Source: Rhodocyclaceae bacterium (lineage in GTDB: Bacteria > Pseudomonadota > Gammaproteobacteria > Burkholderiales > Rhodocyclaceae). Taken from it: DNA of 64,000 bases. The stretch is from contig JADJEF010000018.1 in NCBI GenBank assembly GCA_016702335.1, positions 124,001 through 188,000 on the forward strand, in the 5' to 3' direction. How positions within the stretch are numbered: position 1 is the stretch's first letter; each line of letters opens with the position of its first letter. The notes below the pieces were generated by a model, which searched no databases, had not been told where the DNA came from, and was given only the letters and a program-made list of their open reading frames with translations. The position numbers and the translations under genes were made by a program. Below, one piece after another: positions 34,565 to 44,621 of the stretch.

Positions 34565-35272
34565 GCCGCGCTCATGGCGTGCGAGTATGGCCTTGGTGGC
34601 CGCACAGGCCCACAGGGCATAGGCGGGCGGTGCCGGATGAAAGCCGTCTTCGGCGATGTATTCGGCGCGAAGGGGCAGGTTGATGTCGAGCACTTCACAG
34701 GCAGGGTGGTCGGCGCTGAGCGTGTGCAACAGCGCGCTCAGCTGACCAGCGCGCAGGCCAAGATACCAGCGCAGGGGCTGGGGCAGTGCCGGAAAGTGCT
34801 GCATGGGGGGCAGGCGGGTCAGCAGCACGTGGCGGATGCCGAAGCGCCCGGTGAGCGTCTCGATCAGGTGCCGCTGCTGGCGCACCCAGCGGGCGTTGCC
34901 GGTACGCGCGGTGACGTCATTGACCCCGATGGAAGTCAGCGCCACATCGAAGGTTTCAGGGGCTTGCGCGAGCAGATGTGTGATGACCTGGGCGGTGGTA
35001 TCGCCGGTGCGCGCGACGAGACGCCACTGGACGGTGAAGTGTTGGCCGAGGTGGCTGAGCAGCTGCCCGGAGAGGGCGTGTTCCTGGCTGGGCGCACCGA
35101 CCCCGGCCGCCGCCGAGTCGCCCAGAATCAGGACGCGCAGCCGGGGCCCCTGGCCGCCGCTCCCATGGCGCTGTCCGTCGGGTTCGGGAAGGCTGGGGAT
35201 GGTGCGCCGTACCCGCTGCCCCTGGGCGTAAAGCAGGGGCCCCAAACCCAGTGTGGCCAACGAGTATTTCAT
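34502..35272 (-). CDS. SGNH/GDSL-family hydrolase
   Basis: A 256-residue esterase-like protein with the SGNH blocks in order: LILGDSAAAGVGAPS (Ser nucleophile, near residue 52), GDTTAQV (Gly), SIGVNDVTARTG (Asn, near 117) and EDGFHPAPPAY (Asp/His, near 212). The N-terminus (MKYSLATLGLGPLLYAQGQRVRR) is weakly hydrophobic, perhaps an anchor. Family members deacylate lipids or polysaccharides. The last 63 nt overlap the end of imuB on the other strand. The start is 23 nt upstream of nothing but the end of the next minus-strand gene, with which it may form a unit. Confidence 0.85.
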   Translation of the reverse strand: MKYSLATLGLGPLLYAQGQRVRRTIPSLPEPDGQRHGSGGQGPRLRVLILGDSAAAGVGAPSQEHALSGQLLSHLGQHFTVQWRLVARTGDTTAQVITHLLAQAPETFDVALTSIGVNDVTARTGNARWVRQQRHLIETLTGRFGIRHVLLTRLPPMQHFPALPQPLRWYLGLRAGQLSALLHTLSADHPACEVLDINLPLRAEYIAEDGFHPAPPAYALWACAATKAILARHERGSGKEAMQKPARRTAAGPEHP

Positions 35273-35295
35273 GCCGGGGTCAGCTGATGCCGGAA

Positions 35296-35898
35296 TCAGG
35301 CCACCGCCCGGGGGCGCTTGACGAAGCCATAGTGACTCGTCAGGTCAGTACAGGCGATGCGTGACAAGGCAATGTAGTCGCCCCGCCACAGCAGACTCAG
35401 GTTCGGCGCCGTGGCGTCGTTCTCCAGCAGGCCGGCGATATCCGCGTCAGAACAGGGTGTGCGCCGATCGGCATGCCGAAGACAGACCAGCAGGCTGGGC
35501 AGGTCACGGTCATCAACCACCGCTACCCCATGCTCGGTGAGCAGGTAAATCCTCAAATCGTCACCGAGGTGAGCGGCGCGAATCCGCGTGACATCGAGGC
35601 CGCTGTGCGTCGTGGCGATAGGCTCGTTTTGCGTCGGGTGAAGCCGCACGGCGAATGGCGCGGCCTCCAGATCGACAAAGGCGCGTTGCGGCCCGTTCTG
35701 GCAGAACCACTCGCCGGCGTCGGTGCAGGCGTAGTTACGGCTCAAAAAGGTGGCCAGCCCGAGGTGGCGAACAATGTCACGCGGGCCACCATCGGGCGCT
35801 CCCAGGCGCCAGCGTCCGCGTGAATCGAGCGATATCCAGCCATGGCAGGCGGGAACATTGGGCCATTTGGCCAGCGCGGCAATGACAGCTTCATCCAT
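35296..35898 (-). CDS. Betaproteobacterial protein of unknown function (WPNVPxxxGW / QNGPQR family)
   Basis: A 200-residue soluble protein. MDEAVIAALAKWPNVPACHGW, FLSRNYACTDAGEWFCQNGPQRAFVDLE and ITEHGVAVVDDRDLPSLL-like LLTEHGVAVVDDRD are conserved in a family common to betaproteobacteria, annotated DUF2946 in my memory; I am not certain of that number. No function is known. ATG 35898 is preferred; in-frame TTG codons lie 24 nt upstream. Its first 29 codons and upstream region are duplicated at 46723-46866. Confidence 0.75.
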   Translation of the reverse strand: MDEAVIAALAKWPNVPACHGWISLDSRGRWRLGAPDGGPRDIVRHLGLATFLSRNYACTDAGEWFCQNGPQRAFVDLEAAPFAVRLHPTQNEPIATTHSGLDVTRIRAAHLGDDLRIYLLTEHGVAVVDDRDLPSLLVCLRHADRRTPCSDADIAGLLENDATAPNLSLLWRGDYIALSRIACTDLTSHYGFVKRPRAVA

Positions 35899-35952
35899 GC
35901 GGATCAGTGTAGCGTGCAACAAATCAATCGGCGATACCTGTTAGTAATGCTT
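35810..35952. repeat. 143-bp direct repeat, left copy
   Basis: Aligns without gaps to 46724-46866; I count about 18 mismatches by hand (roughly 87% identity). It covers the 5' end of the unknown gene at 35296-35898 and about 55 nt upstream. The two copies bracket the signalling operon. Confidence 0.9.
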
Positions 35953-36201
35953 GCAACACGGGCACCACTGGAGGAAGGATTGCTTTCAAGTTCACATTGA
36001 ATTACAGTCAGTCCAAGACCTGCGCAACCGCGGTCAAACAAGACCACCGAACGAAAAAAACGAAGGGCTTGTCCGATGTCAGTCTTCAGAACCTTCTGTC
36101 GCCGTCAAGATGATCACAGGATCTGAGTTGATGCCACAAATCTTGGCAAGCGCCGTGGTACCAGCGCCGATTTGGGGGAATAAAGAGTCGGGGGGCGGTG
36201 C
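35953..36201. other. Region before the signalling operon with a short open frame
   Basis: No established gene. A forward open frame (35951-36205, 84 codons) ends in a TGA that overlaps the kinase GTG. Its last third (from ATG 36111, reading MITGSELMPQILASAVVPAP) carries copy 6 of the repeat in the same frame as the copies in imuA and the second kinase. It may be the tail of a decayed gene. A G-rich run just before 36202 may serve as ribosome-binding site. Confidence 0.35.
36149..36177 (+). repeat. 29-bp dispersed repeat, copy 6 (upstream of first kinase)
   Basis: CGCCGT, GGT-A, CCAGCGCCGATTTGGGG; diverges from the consensus at two positions near the end, as copy 7 does. It lies 25 nt before the hybrid kinase start. 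Confidence 0.75.
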
Positions 36202-39200
36202 GTGACTCTCCGCGACGCCTTGCGCGAGCGCTGGTTCCCGGGCCCGCGCGCACTGACCGTGCTGGCCATGGCGTGCATGCTGGGCATCGCCTCCCTGGTG
36301 GTGTATCAGATCGATCAGGTACACGCCCGCGCCCTGGCAAACGGGCGAATCCGTGCGAGCGATGCGGCGTTGCTGCTCCAAGACCAGCTAAACGCCAATT
36401 TTCAGCGCATTGCCGTCGATCTGGACGAATTTTCGGTTTGGATGACAAAACACCCGTCGTCGTCGCCCCCCCCGCAGCCAAGGCAGAGTTTGAAACCTGG
36501 CTGAAATTTCACACGGCCGCCTTCCCTCTGGTCGCGGCCTACCGGGCGTATGACCGGGCTGGCCGCCTGATCGCGTCGTCGCTGGGCCGCCTGGACAGCC
36601 GCCGCGACATCTCCGGCGACGCGTACTTTCGCGCCTTGCGCGACGCGCCGGCTAACGTATGGGCCTATACCAATGTCGTAGGTGGCACGGCCCTGCCCAG
36701 TAACCCGGACGGGCTGCGCATGATGATGGCCCGTGCCGTCACCGACGAGAGCGGGGTATTCGACGGCATGGTGGTGGCCGAACTCGATCTGGGTCAGATT
36801 CATCACGCCTTTTCCCTGCGCCGGCTGGGCGACCAGGACCTCATTTCCCTGCGGCGCAGCGACACCCACGTGCTGCTCGCGCGCTGGCCCCACGAGCCCG
36901 AACTGCTCAATCAGTCATTGCCCGCCAGCCACCCGCTGGTCGTACAGTTGGGGCGCAGTCTGAACAGTGCGGATATGGGGGGCACGCTCATGGCTGACGG
37001 GGTGCGCCGGCTGGTGGCCTACGCATCGCTTGCCCCGTTTCCGTTCTATATCGCGGTCGGTCTGAACGAAGAAAAGGTGCTGACGACGTGGCGCGACAAT
37101 GCCCGGGTGAGTTTTGTGCTCACCGGCCTGTTGTTACTGTGCTGCGGCCTGCTGATGCTTGGCATTTACCGCACCGTGGCAAGCCTGCGGCAGCGTGATA
37201 CCGACCTAGTCGCGGCCCACGAAACGCTCGATCAGCTTAACCAGGGTCTTGAGGCGCGCGTCGTACAACGCACGGCAGAGGTCGAGGAACGCGAGCGCCT
37301 GCTTGCCGAGTCGCAACGCCAGGCCCATATCGGAAGCTGGCGCTGGGACCTGCAGCAGACGATTGCAGGGTCCGACGAAGCCTTTCGAATCCTTGGTCAA
37401 CCGGAAAACACCCGGAGTATTTCACTGGACACCTGTTTCGCCCTGCTCGATGCCGCGGATGCGCCACGATACAAGGGATGGCTCGATGCCTGCCGCAGCA
37501 ATGAAAATCCCGGCGTCATCGATTTCAAGATCAACCTTCCCGATGGCTCGACCCGTTACGTAGCCATCCAGGGAGAGCTGGGCGCGATCACCGAGGGACG
37601 CCCGGCGACAATGAGCGGCACCGTCCAGGACATCACCCTGCGCCGGATGGCCGACCTGATTCAAGCCGCCACCCAGCGCGAGCGGGACAACATACTCCAG
37701 GCGCTCAATGAACACTGCCTGGTGAGCATTACCGATGCCGGTGGCAAAATTACCTTTGCCAATGAAAAATTTTGCGCGATCTCGAAGTATTCACGCGCTG
37801 AACTGGTCGGCCAAAATCACCGAATCCTGAAATCCGGCGTACACCCCCCCGAGTTCTTCGCCACATTCTGGGCCACCATTTCACGCGGAAACGTTGTGCA
37901 CAGCGAGGTGTGCAACCGGGCAGCGGATGGCAGCTTTTTCTGGGTCAATAGCACCACCGTGCCCTTTCTTGGCGTGAAGGGCAAGCCGGTCCAGTACATC
38001 GCGGTCCGCACCGACATTACCGCGCGCAAGCAGGCCGAGGCGGAGCTCAAGCGCATGGCCGAGGAGGTGGCGCGTACCAGCGAGGTCAAAGAGACATTCC
38101 TGGCCACCATGAGCCACGAGATACGCACGCCGCTCGGTGGCCTGCTGGGCATGCTCGAACTGCTGGCGATGACACCGCTCGATGCGGAACAGGACGACAC
38201 CTTGCGCACGGCGCGCGATTCCGGGGCGGCGCTGCTGCGCATTGTCAACGACATCCTTGACTGGTCGAAGATCACGCAGGGTCAGCTCGAACTGGCACCG
38301 CTCCCGGTCAATCTGGAGCAGATGCTGGCAACGGTGGTGGCCCAGTACGCCGCCTTGGCCAGTGCCCGGGAGGTCGTCTTGAGCAAGGACATCGACTCCC
38401 TGATGCACCCGGTGGTGGTGGTCGACTCGCTGCGCCTGATGCAGGTGCTGGGTAACCTGATCAGCAACGCCATCAAGTTCAGCCGCGGCGGCCGGGTCGC
38501 GCTGCGGGTCAGGCGCCTGCCACCCGACCTGGCGCAGGGCGAGGCTGAAACGACGCAGCGTCTCCGGTTCTCGGTCAGCGATACCGGCATCGGCATCCCG
38601 CTCGCCGACCAGCACCGGTTGTTTCAGCGCTACAGCCAAGCGGATGCCAGTACGGCGCGCATGTACGGGGGCACAGGATTGGGGCTGGCCATCTGCAAAC
38701 AGCTCGTTAATTTGATGCACGGCGAGATTGCCGTTGAAAGCGCGCCGGGGCAGGGCTCGACCTTCAGCGTATCGCTCACGCTGCCCCTCGGTGAGCTGCC
38801 TGACAGCGCGGAGCCGGGCCTCGCCGGGGAACCCGCTCACCCCGCGCCGGGTAGCCCCGCTGAGTCGCTGGCCGACGCCACACCAGAGATGCCGCCCGTT
38901 CTGGTCGCCGATGACAACGAGATCAACCGCAAACTGCTCGCCCGGCAACTGGCGCTGCTGGGCTGCCACGCGGATACCGCGGAAGACGGGCAGATGGCGC
39001 TGGAGCGCTGGCAAAGCGGCAGCTACGCGCTGGTCATTACCGATTGCCACATGCCCGTCATGGACGGCTATGCGCTCACCCGCCAGATCCGGCACGAGGA
39101 AGCCACCCGGACGTGCCCGCGTACCACCATACTCGGCTGGACCGCCAACGCCCTGCCCGAAGAACGCGAAAAATGTATGGCGGCAGGCATGGACGACATT

Positions 39201-39683
39201 CTGGTCAAGCCTGCCAACCTGGCACAACTTAAGACAGCCCTGGCCGGGCTGGCCAGCACAGAGCCCGGCGGGCCCGGTGCTCCACGTGCCCCCGCCCCGG
39301 CGCTCCTCCCCGCAACTCCCGCCGCCCCGCGCGCCATCAACATCGAGGTGCTGGCCGCGCTGGTGGGGGATTCGCCCGAGGTGTTGCGTGACTTTATGGA
39401 GGCCTTTCTGGTCAGCGCCCAAAAAATCACCGTGGAGCTGGGTGCCGCTTGTGCCGACGGTGAGGCGGAGCGGGCGGGCGCTCTGGCGCACAAACTCAAG
39501 TCCAGCGCCCTTTCTGTAGGAGCCGTGGCCCTGGCCGAGGTTTGTCGCCAGATCGAAGAGGCCGGCAACGCCAATCAGCGGGCGACCGTACAGGCCTTGC
39601 ACGCCCCCGTGCAGGACTGCCTGGCGGCCGTCATGGCCTCGGGAACGCAACTATTGGACAGCTGGCAGGCGACCGGGCCGTGA
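36202..39683 (+). pseudogene. Hybrid sensor histidine kinase, broken by a C-run frameshift
   Basis: Two frames form one protein of about 1160 residues. The first (from GTG 36202) gives a membrane helix (ALTVLAMACMLGIASLVVYQI) and the start of a periplasmic sensor; the second, from about 36475, continues with the dCache-like sensor, a second helix (VSFVLTGLLLLCCGLLMLGIY), two PAS domains, HisKA (MSHEIRTPLGG, His near 638), HATPase, a receiver (LVITDCHMPVMDGY, Asp near 948) and an HPt domain (AHKLKSSALS, His near 1097). The frames meet at eight C (36466-36473); nine would restore the gene. This could be a homopolymer sequencing error, a mutation or a phase-variable tract. First gene of a five-gene signalling operon; it overlaps the next by 4 nt (GTGA). 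Confidence 0.82.
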
Positions 39684-42600
39684 GTGCGCTTCTTGATCAG
39701 GCACTGCTCACGCTCGACCCCTCGGGCAGGCTCGCGCAACTCGCCTGTGCCCGCGCCACCATCGGGCTGTCGATTGCCCGACCCGATGGCACACCGCTGT
39801 GGCGTAACCCGGCGGCCTGCGCGCTAAGCGGCCTAAGCACCCTGAACGCCGAGTCGCCGACCGAACAGGCGCTCGGCGCACTGCTCTCTGGTGAGACATC
39901 AACCCTCGTAGGCGAACAACGCGTGGTGAGCGAAGCGCGCGGCGTACTCTGGTGCCGGGAGACCACGTCGGTCCTGGGCGATGCGGGAGGCGCGCCCGAG
40001 TTCCTTCTGACCACCATTGAAGACATTACCCTGCAAAAACTCACCGCGTTGGCGACCGAGGCGCTGGCGACCACGTGCACCGGCATCTCCTTGCTGGAAC
40101 GGGTGACCCAAACCATGGCGGAACTGCTCGGGGTGGAAAGCGCCCTCGTCAGCGATCTGGGCAAAGAAGGCAGCGTGGAGCTCACGCCGCTGGTCTTTTG
40201 GTCCGGTGACAGCTTCATCAGCGCGGCTCCCAGGCCTTTGGCAGGCAGTGCCTGTCATAGCGTGATCGGTGAAACCTCGTTTCTCTTTGACGAGCGCGAC
40301 AGTGATGCCCCGCTGATCGTGGCGACCGGCGCACGCGAACGCTTTCCGGACGATACCCTGCTCGCCGAACACGGCATCGACGCCTATGCCGGTGTCGCTC
40401 TGTGGGCCTCGATCAATGTGCCGATGGGTACGCTGGCCATCATGTCGCGGCAACCCTTAAAGAACATCGAGGCCGCCGCCTGCCTGCTCGGCTTTCTGGC
40501 CAGCCGGGTCGCAGCGGAGTTGCGCCAGCAGCGCGAAAACCGCCGGTTTCAGGACCTCTTTGACAGTTCGCCCATGGCCATCCTGCTGCTCGATACCCAC
40601 GGCACCATTCATCTGGCCAACCGCGCCAGCGAAGCCCTGCTGGGCTGGACCAGCAAGGAACTGCCGGGCCGGGAGTTCGGCACCATTGTTCCGCACATCG
40701 GCGCGCTGGGTACTGGCACCGGCGCGGCGTCGGGCCCCGCCTATCAGCCTGGCGGCATGGAAACGCAGGCGTGCCACCGGGACGGCAGCACGTTTGCGGC
40801 CGACGTTCATCTGGTACCGATTGAAACCGGAACCGGTGCCATGGTGGTCGCCTATGTGGCCGATATCACGCTGCGCAAACAGATCGAGGAACTGCAGCGC
40901 AATGCGACCGAGGCGCTGGAAGAAAAGGTGCAGGAGCGCACCATAGAGATCAACGAGGCGCACCTGCGCCTGGCCAGGAAGGAAGAAGAGAACCGGGCCG
41001 TGCTCGACAACATTGTCGATGGTGTTGTGGGCATGGACGAGGCCGGCTGCATTTTGTCGATCAACCCGGCCGTTACCACGATGCTGGGCTATGCGCCGGG
41101 CCAGGTCATCGCGCAGCCGATCGGCATGCTGATTTCCGAGTGGCGCAACCAGCGGCCCGAACCCGGTGATTTCGAGCTGCACGCCCAGCCCCTCGATGCA
41201 GAGGCCTTCGAGTGCGAATGGACGGTGAGCGAGTACCGCGTACACGACCAGCTGTTCTATACCGGGGTGCTGCGCGACATTCGCGAACGCAAGCGCCTGA
41301 TGCACGGGCTTGAGTCGGCGCGTGATGCCGCCGAGCAGGCCAGTCGCGCCAAAACCAATTTCCTGGCGACCATGAGCCACGAAATCCGCACGCCGATGAA
41401 CGGCGTCATCGGTATGATCGAACTGCTCGAGCACAGTGGCCTGCGCGACGAGCAGCGCGACATGATCAAGACCGTCCGCTCGTCGGCCTTCAGTCTGCTG
41501 TCGATTATTGACGACGTACTGGATTTTTCGAAGATCGAGGCGGATCAGATGGGCGTCGAAAGTGTGCCGCTGAGCGTCGCCGCCATGGCCGAGGAGGTCT
41601 GCGACACGCTGGATGCCGTCGCTGAAAAAGCCGGCATCACCCTCTCGCTATTTACCGACCCGGCGCTGCCGCCAGCCTGCCTGGGTGACCCGACCCGGCT
41701 GCGGCAGGTACTGATGAACCTGGCGGGCAATGCCATCAAATTCACCCGCGCGGTTCAGGGCGGGCGGGTTGCGGTGCGGGCCGAACTTGAACCCGGTGAG
41801 TCCCCGCTGTCGACGCTAACCCTTCACTTGAGCGTGACCGACAATGGCGTGGGCATCAGCCCCGAAGCGCAGGCCAACCTCTTCAAGCCCTTTAGCCAGG
41901 CAGACGAAACGACGACCCGACGTTTCGGCGGCACAGGGCTGGGCCTGAGCATCAGCCGGCGGCTGACCGAGCTGATGGGCGGCACCATCAGTGTGCGCAG
42001 CGAGCCAGGCAAGGGGGCATGCTTTAGCGTACATCTTCCGGTGGTGCCGGCGACGATGCCGGAGAACGGCGAGCCGGCCGGCAGCCGGGCACCACGGGTC
42101 GACGTGCGCGGTACCGAGTGCCTGGTGGTCGGTGAGGTGCTGGGACTGGCCCCCGACCTTGTCCGTTACCTGAGCCAGGGTGAGGCAAGGATTACCCAGG
42201 TCCCGACCACCAAGCTGGCCGCCGACTGGATGTTGGCACAGGGAACCCGCCGCGCTGTGGTGATCGTGGACGAAGCCCACGCGCCAAAAAGTCCCCTGTC
42301 CCCTCCGGGTGAGGCCGCCGCAAGCCATGTGGTGTTTCTGGTCATGGGGCAGGGCAAGCGCCGCCAGCCCCGATTTGTCGCCGAGCGACGCGTGGGTATC
42401 GATTTCAATGTCATGCATCAGAGCGCATTCCTGATGGCGGTGGCGCTCGCGGCGGGGCGTGCATCAGTGCCGGTAAGCTCCAGCACCCCCGAGGCACCGA
42501 CGGCCAGCCGCGCCCTTTGGCAGGGTGCACGCATCCTGGTGGCGGAAGACAATGAACTCAACCAGAAGGTGCTGCTCAAGCAACTCGCCCTCCTGGGCCT

Positions 42601-43342
42601 GCAGGCTGATGTCGGCGACAACGGCGAGGCAGCTTTCGATCTGTGGCGAAAAGGCCGCTACCCCTTGCTGCTGACCGACCTGCACATGCCCGAGATGGAC
42701 GGCTACCAATTGGCGCGCGCGATTCGTGCCTCCGAAGTCGGCGGGGAGCGTATGCCCATCGTGGCCCTGACGGCCAATGCCTTGAAGGGCGAAATGCAGA
42801 CCTGCCTTGACTGCGGCATGGACGACTACTTCACCAAGCCGCTGCGCCTGCCCCATCTGGAGGCCATGCTCGCCAGATGGCTGTGTGTGGCGGTGCCGGT
42901 GGCGGGGGAGGGCGTCCCGCCGGCCTCTGTTACGCCGCCCAAGGCCCCTGACGCCGCGCCCACCCCGAAAATCGCCGTGTCACCAGCGCCGAGTTGGGGA
43001 AACGGTACTCCGCCGGTCGATGTCAGTGTACTCGTGGCGATGATCGGCGATGATCCGGCGGATATCCGCGAGTTTCTGAACGATTTTCGCGTCAGCGCCG
43101 GCAAGATTGCCGCCGACATCCAGGCCGCCTATCAGCAAAACCAGCCGCAGCAGGTAGGTGAACTGGCGCACAAACTCAAGTCGTCGGCCCGCTCGGTGGG
43201 CGCTTTGGCGCTCGGGGAATTGTGCGCCAGCCTGGAAGTTGCCGGCAAGCAAAGCCAGAGCGCCGAGCTGGCAAGTCAAGTGCCTGTGTTCGAAAACGAG
43301 GCCCGATCCGTGATTTGTTACCTGGAATCCCACCATGGCTGA
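39680..43342 (+). CDS. Hybrid sensor histidine kinase (PAS, GAF-like, two receivers, HPt)
   Basis: A soluble protein of about 1220 residues from GTG 39680, which overlaps the previous stop. Domains in order: a PAS-like segment, a GAF-like domain (about 130-290), two PAS domains (about 290-400 and 440-545), HisKA with MSHEIRTPMNG (His near 567), HATPase, a degenerate receiver (about 800-920, VVGEVLGLAPDLVRYL with no phosphoacceptor Asp), a true receiver (LLLTDLHMPEMDGY, Asp near 1000) and HPt (AHKLKSSARS, His 1164). No membrane helix. A repeat copy encodes KIAVSPAPSWGNG in the linker between receiver and HPt. A full internal phosphorelay; the output is likely one of the downstream response proteins. 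Confidence 0.9.
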   Translation: MSALLDQALLTLDPSGRLAQLACARATIGLSIARPDGTPLWRNPAACALSGLSTLNAESPTEQALGALLSGETSTLVGEQRVVSEARGVLWCRETTSVLGDAGGAPEFLLTTIEDITLQKLTALATEALATTCTGISLLERVTQTMAELLGVESALVSDLGKEGSVELTPLVFWSGDSFISAAPRPLAGSACHSVIGETSFLFDERDSDAPLIVATGARERFPDDTLLAEHGIDAYAGVALWASINVPMGTLAIMSRQPLKNIEAAACLLGFLASRVAAELRQQRENRRFQDLFDSSPMAILLLDTHGTIHLANRASEALLGWTSKELPGREFGTIVPHIGALGTGTGAASGPAYQPGGMETQACHRDGSTFAADVHLVPIETGTGAMVVAYVADITLRKQIEELQRNATEALEEKVQERTIEINEAHLRLARKEEENRAVLDNIVDGVVGMDEAGCILSINPAVTTMLGYAPGQVIAQPIGMLISEWRNQRPEPGDFELHAQPLDAEAFECEWTVSEYRVHDQLFYTGVLRDIRERKRLMHGLESARDAAEQASRAKTNFLATMSHEIRTPMNGVIGMIELLEHSGLRDEQRDMIKTVRSSAFSLLSIIDDVLDFSKIEADQMGVESVPLSVAAMAEEVCDTLDAVAEKAGITLSLFTDPALPPACLGDPTRLRQVLMNLAGNAIKFTRAVQGGRVAVRAELEPGESPLSTLTLHLSVTDNGVGISPEAQANLFKPFSQADETTTRRFGGTGLGLSISRRLTELMGGTISVRSEPGKGACFSVHLPVVPATMPENGEPAGSRAPRVDVRGTECLVVGEVLGLAPDLVRYLSQGEARITQVPTTKLAADWMLAQGTRRAVVIVDEAHAPKSPLSPPGEAAASHVVFLVMGQGKRRQPRFVAERRVGIDFNVMHQSAFLMAVALAAGRASVPVSSSTPEAPTASRALWQGARILVAEDNELNQKVLLKQLALLGLQADVGDNGEAAFDLWRKGRYPLLLTDLHMPEMDGYQLARAIRASEVGGERMPIVALTANALKGEMQTCLDCGMDDYFTKPLRLPHLEAMLARWLCVAVPVAGEGVPPASVTPPKAPDAAPTPKIAVSPAPSWGNGTPPVDVSVLVAMIGDDPADIREFLNDFRVSAGKIAADIQAAYQQNQPQQVGELAHKLKSSARSVGALALGELCASLEVAGKQSQSAELASQVPVFENEARSVICYLESHHG
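42971..42999 (+). repeat. 29-bp dispersed repeat, copy 7 (inside second kinase)
   Basis: Forward copy in the receiver-HPt linker of the hybrid kinase, read as KIAVSPAPSWG. The linker of the first kinase at the equivalent site has no repeat, so the insertion seems recent relative to the duplication of the two kinases. Confidence 0.82.
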
Positions 43343-44621
43343 GATATTTTTGCCACACGGTCAATCGCCCGCGGTTGCGTGCATGACCGCCGTCGCCACC
43401 CCGCGCGTGCTCTTGCTCGACGATGAGCCGTTCATGCTCAAGTTGCTCACACACCTGCTCCGCGACCTGGGCCTGACCCGTGTCGAAGGCGTGACCCAGG
43501 CCCCGCAAGCGCTGGAACTCTGCGCCACCCGTACCGATCCGCCTGTGCTGGTCATGGTCGATCTCAACATGCCGGACATGGATGGCGTGGAATTCATCCG
43601 CAAGCTGGCCGAGCAAGGCTTCACTGGCGATCTGGTGCTGGTGAGCGGGGAGGATGAACGCCTCCTGCACAGCGCGCTCACACTGGTGCGGGCGCATGAT
43701 CTGCGCATTGTCGGTTACCTGCATAAGCCGGTGACCCCGGGCAGCCTGAAGTCATTGCTCTGCGACTGGACGCCCCCGCAGCCCGCTGGGGCGGCAGCGA
43801 CACTGCGCCGGGTGTACCCGGTCGAGCGACTGGCCCTGGCCATCGAGCACGGCGAGTTGCGCAATGTGTATCAGCCCAAAGTCGAGCTCGCAACCGGGCG
43901 CGTGATTGGTGTCGAAACGCTGGTCCGCTGGGCCCACCCCGAGGATGGCCTGATTTTTCCGGACCAGTTTGTCGCCCTGGCGGAAGCCCACGGCCTGATC
44001 GACCGCCTGACACGCTGCGTCGTGACCGAGGCCATCGCGCAGGCAGCCCGCTGGATACAGGCGGGGCATGATCTGCGCGTGGCGATCAATATCTCGATGG
44101 ACAACCTGGCCTCGTTGCCCTTCGCCGATTTCGTGACCGAGCTCGCCTCGGCGCACAGCGTGCCTCCGGCGCAAATCGTCCTGGAGGTCACCGAAAGTCG
44201 CATCATGGGCGATCAACGCGCGCCGCTGGAGATTCTGACGCGCCTGCGCATGAAGCGCTTTCGCCTTTCGATTGATGATTTCGGCACCGGCCACTCGTCG
44301 CTGGCCCAGTTGCGGACAATTCCCTTTGATGAACTGAAAATCGACCAGAGCTTCGTGCACGGTGCCGGCCGCGACGATACCCAGCGGGCCATTGTTCTGG
44401 CCAGCCTCGGCCTGGCCAGGGGTCTGGGCATGGCCGTGGTGGCCGAAGGCGCGGAAAACCGCGCCGACTGGGACTTTCTGCGCGCACACGATGCCGGACT
44501 GGTGCAGGGCTATTTCGTCGCCCGCCCGATGAGCCCGGAGGCCGTGCTCGACTGGCTGCTAACGTGGGCCGCACGGGTACGCGACGAAGGGCTGCTGATC
44601 AACCCGGAGGGTGCCAAATGA
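43335..44621 (+). CDS. Response regulator with EAL cyclic-di-GMP phosphodiesterase domain
   Basis: A 428-residue protein: receiver domain at about 20-145 with Asp76 in MVDLNMPDMDGVEF and a KPVTP lysine near 137, then an EAL domain at about 165-415. The EAL signature reads ETL (GVETLVRW), with the other catalytic segments present: NISMDNL, EVTESRIM, IDDFGTGHSSL, LKIDQSFV and QGYFVARPM. Degradation of cyclic-di-GMP to pGpG under phosphorelay control is likely. It overlaps the kinase by 8 nt and the next gene by 4 nt. Confidence 0.9.
   Translation: MAEIFLPHGQSPAVACMTAVATPRVLLLDDEPFMLKLLTHLLRDLGLTRVEGVTQAPQALELCATRTDPPVLVMVDLNMPDMDGVEFIRKLAEQGFTGDLVLVSGEDERLLHSALTLVRAHDLRIVGYLHKPVTPGSLKSLLCDWTPPQPAGAAATLRRVYPVERLALAIEHGELRNVYQPKVELATGRVIGVETLVRWAHPEDGLIFPDQFVALAEAHGLIDRLTRCVVTEAIAQAARWIQAGHDLRVAINISMDNLASLPFADFVTELASAHSVPPAQIVLEVTESRIMGDQRAPLEILTRLRMKRFRLSIDDFGTGHSSLAQLRTIPFDELKIDQSFVHGAGRDDTQRAIVLASLGLARGLGMAVVAEGAENRADWDFLRAHDAGLVQGYFVARPMSPEAVLDWLLTWAARVRDEGLLINPEGAK

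Noticed and set aside
36202..36504. Programmed ribosomal frameshifting to make the first hybrid kinase
   Set aside because: There is no slippery heptamer with a downstream structure that I could identify; a missing C in a homopolymer is simpler.
37881..39650. A 589-codon minus-strand open frame opposite the first hybrid kinase
   Set aside because: High-G+C DNA leaves long open antisense frames. The kinase domains on the plus strand are unmistakable and the antisense product has no recognisable motif.
40457..41434. A 325-codon minus-strand frame opposite the second hybrid kinase
   Set aside because: Shadow of the PAS and HisKA coding sequence.
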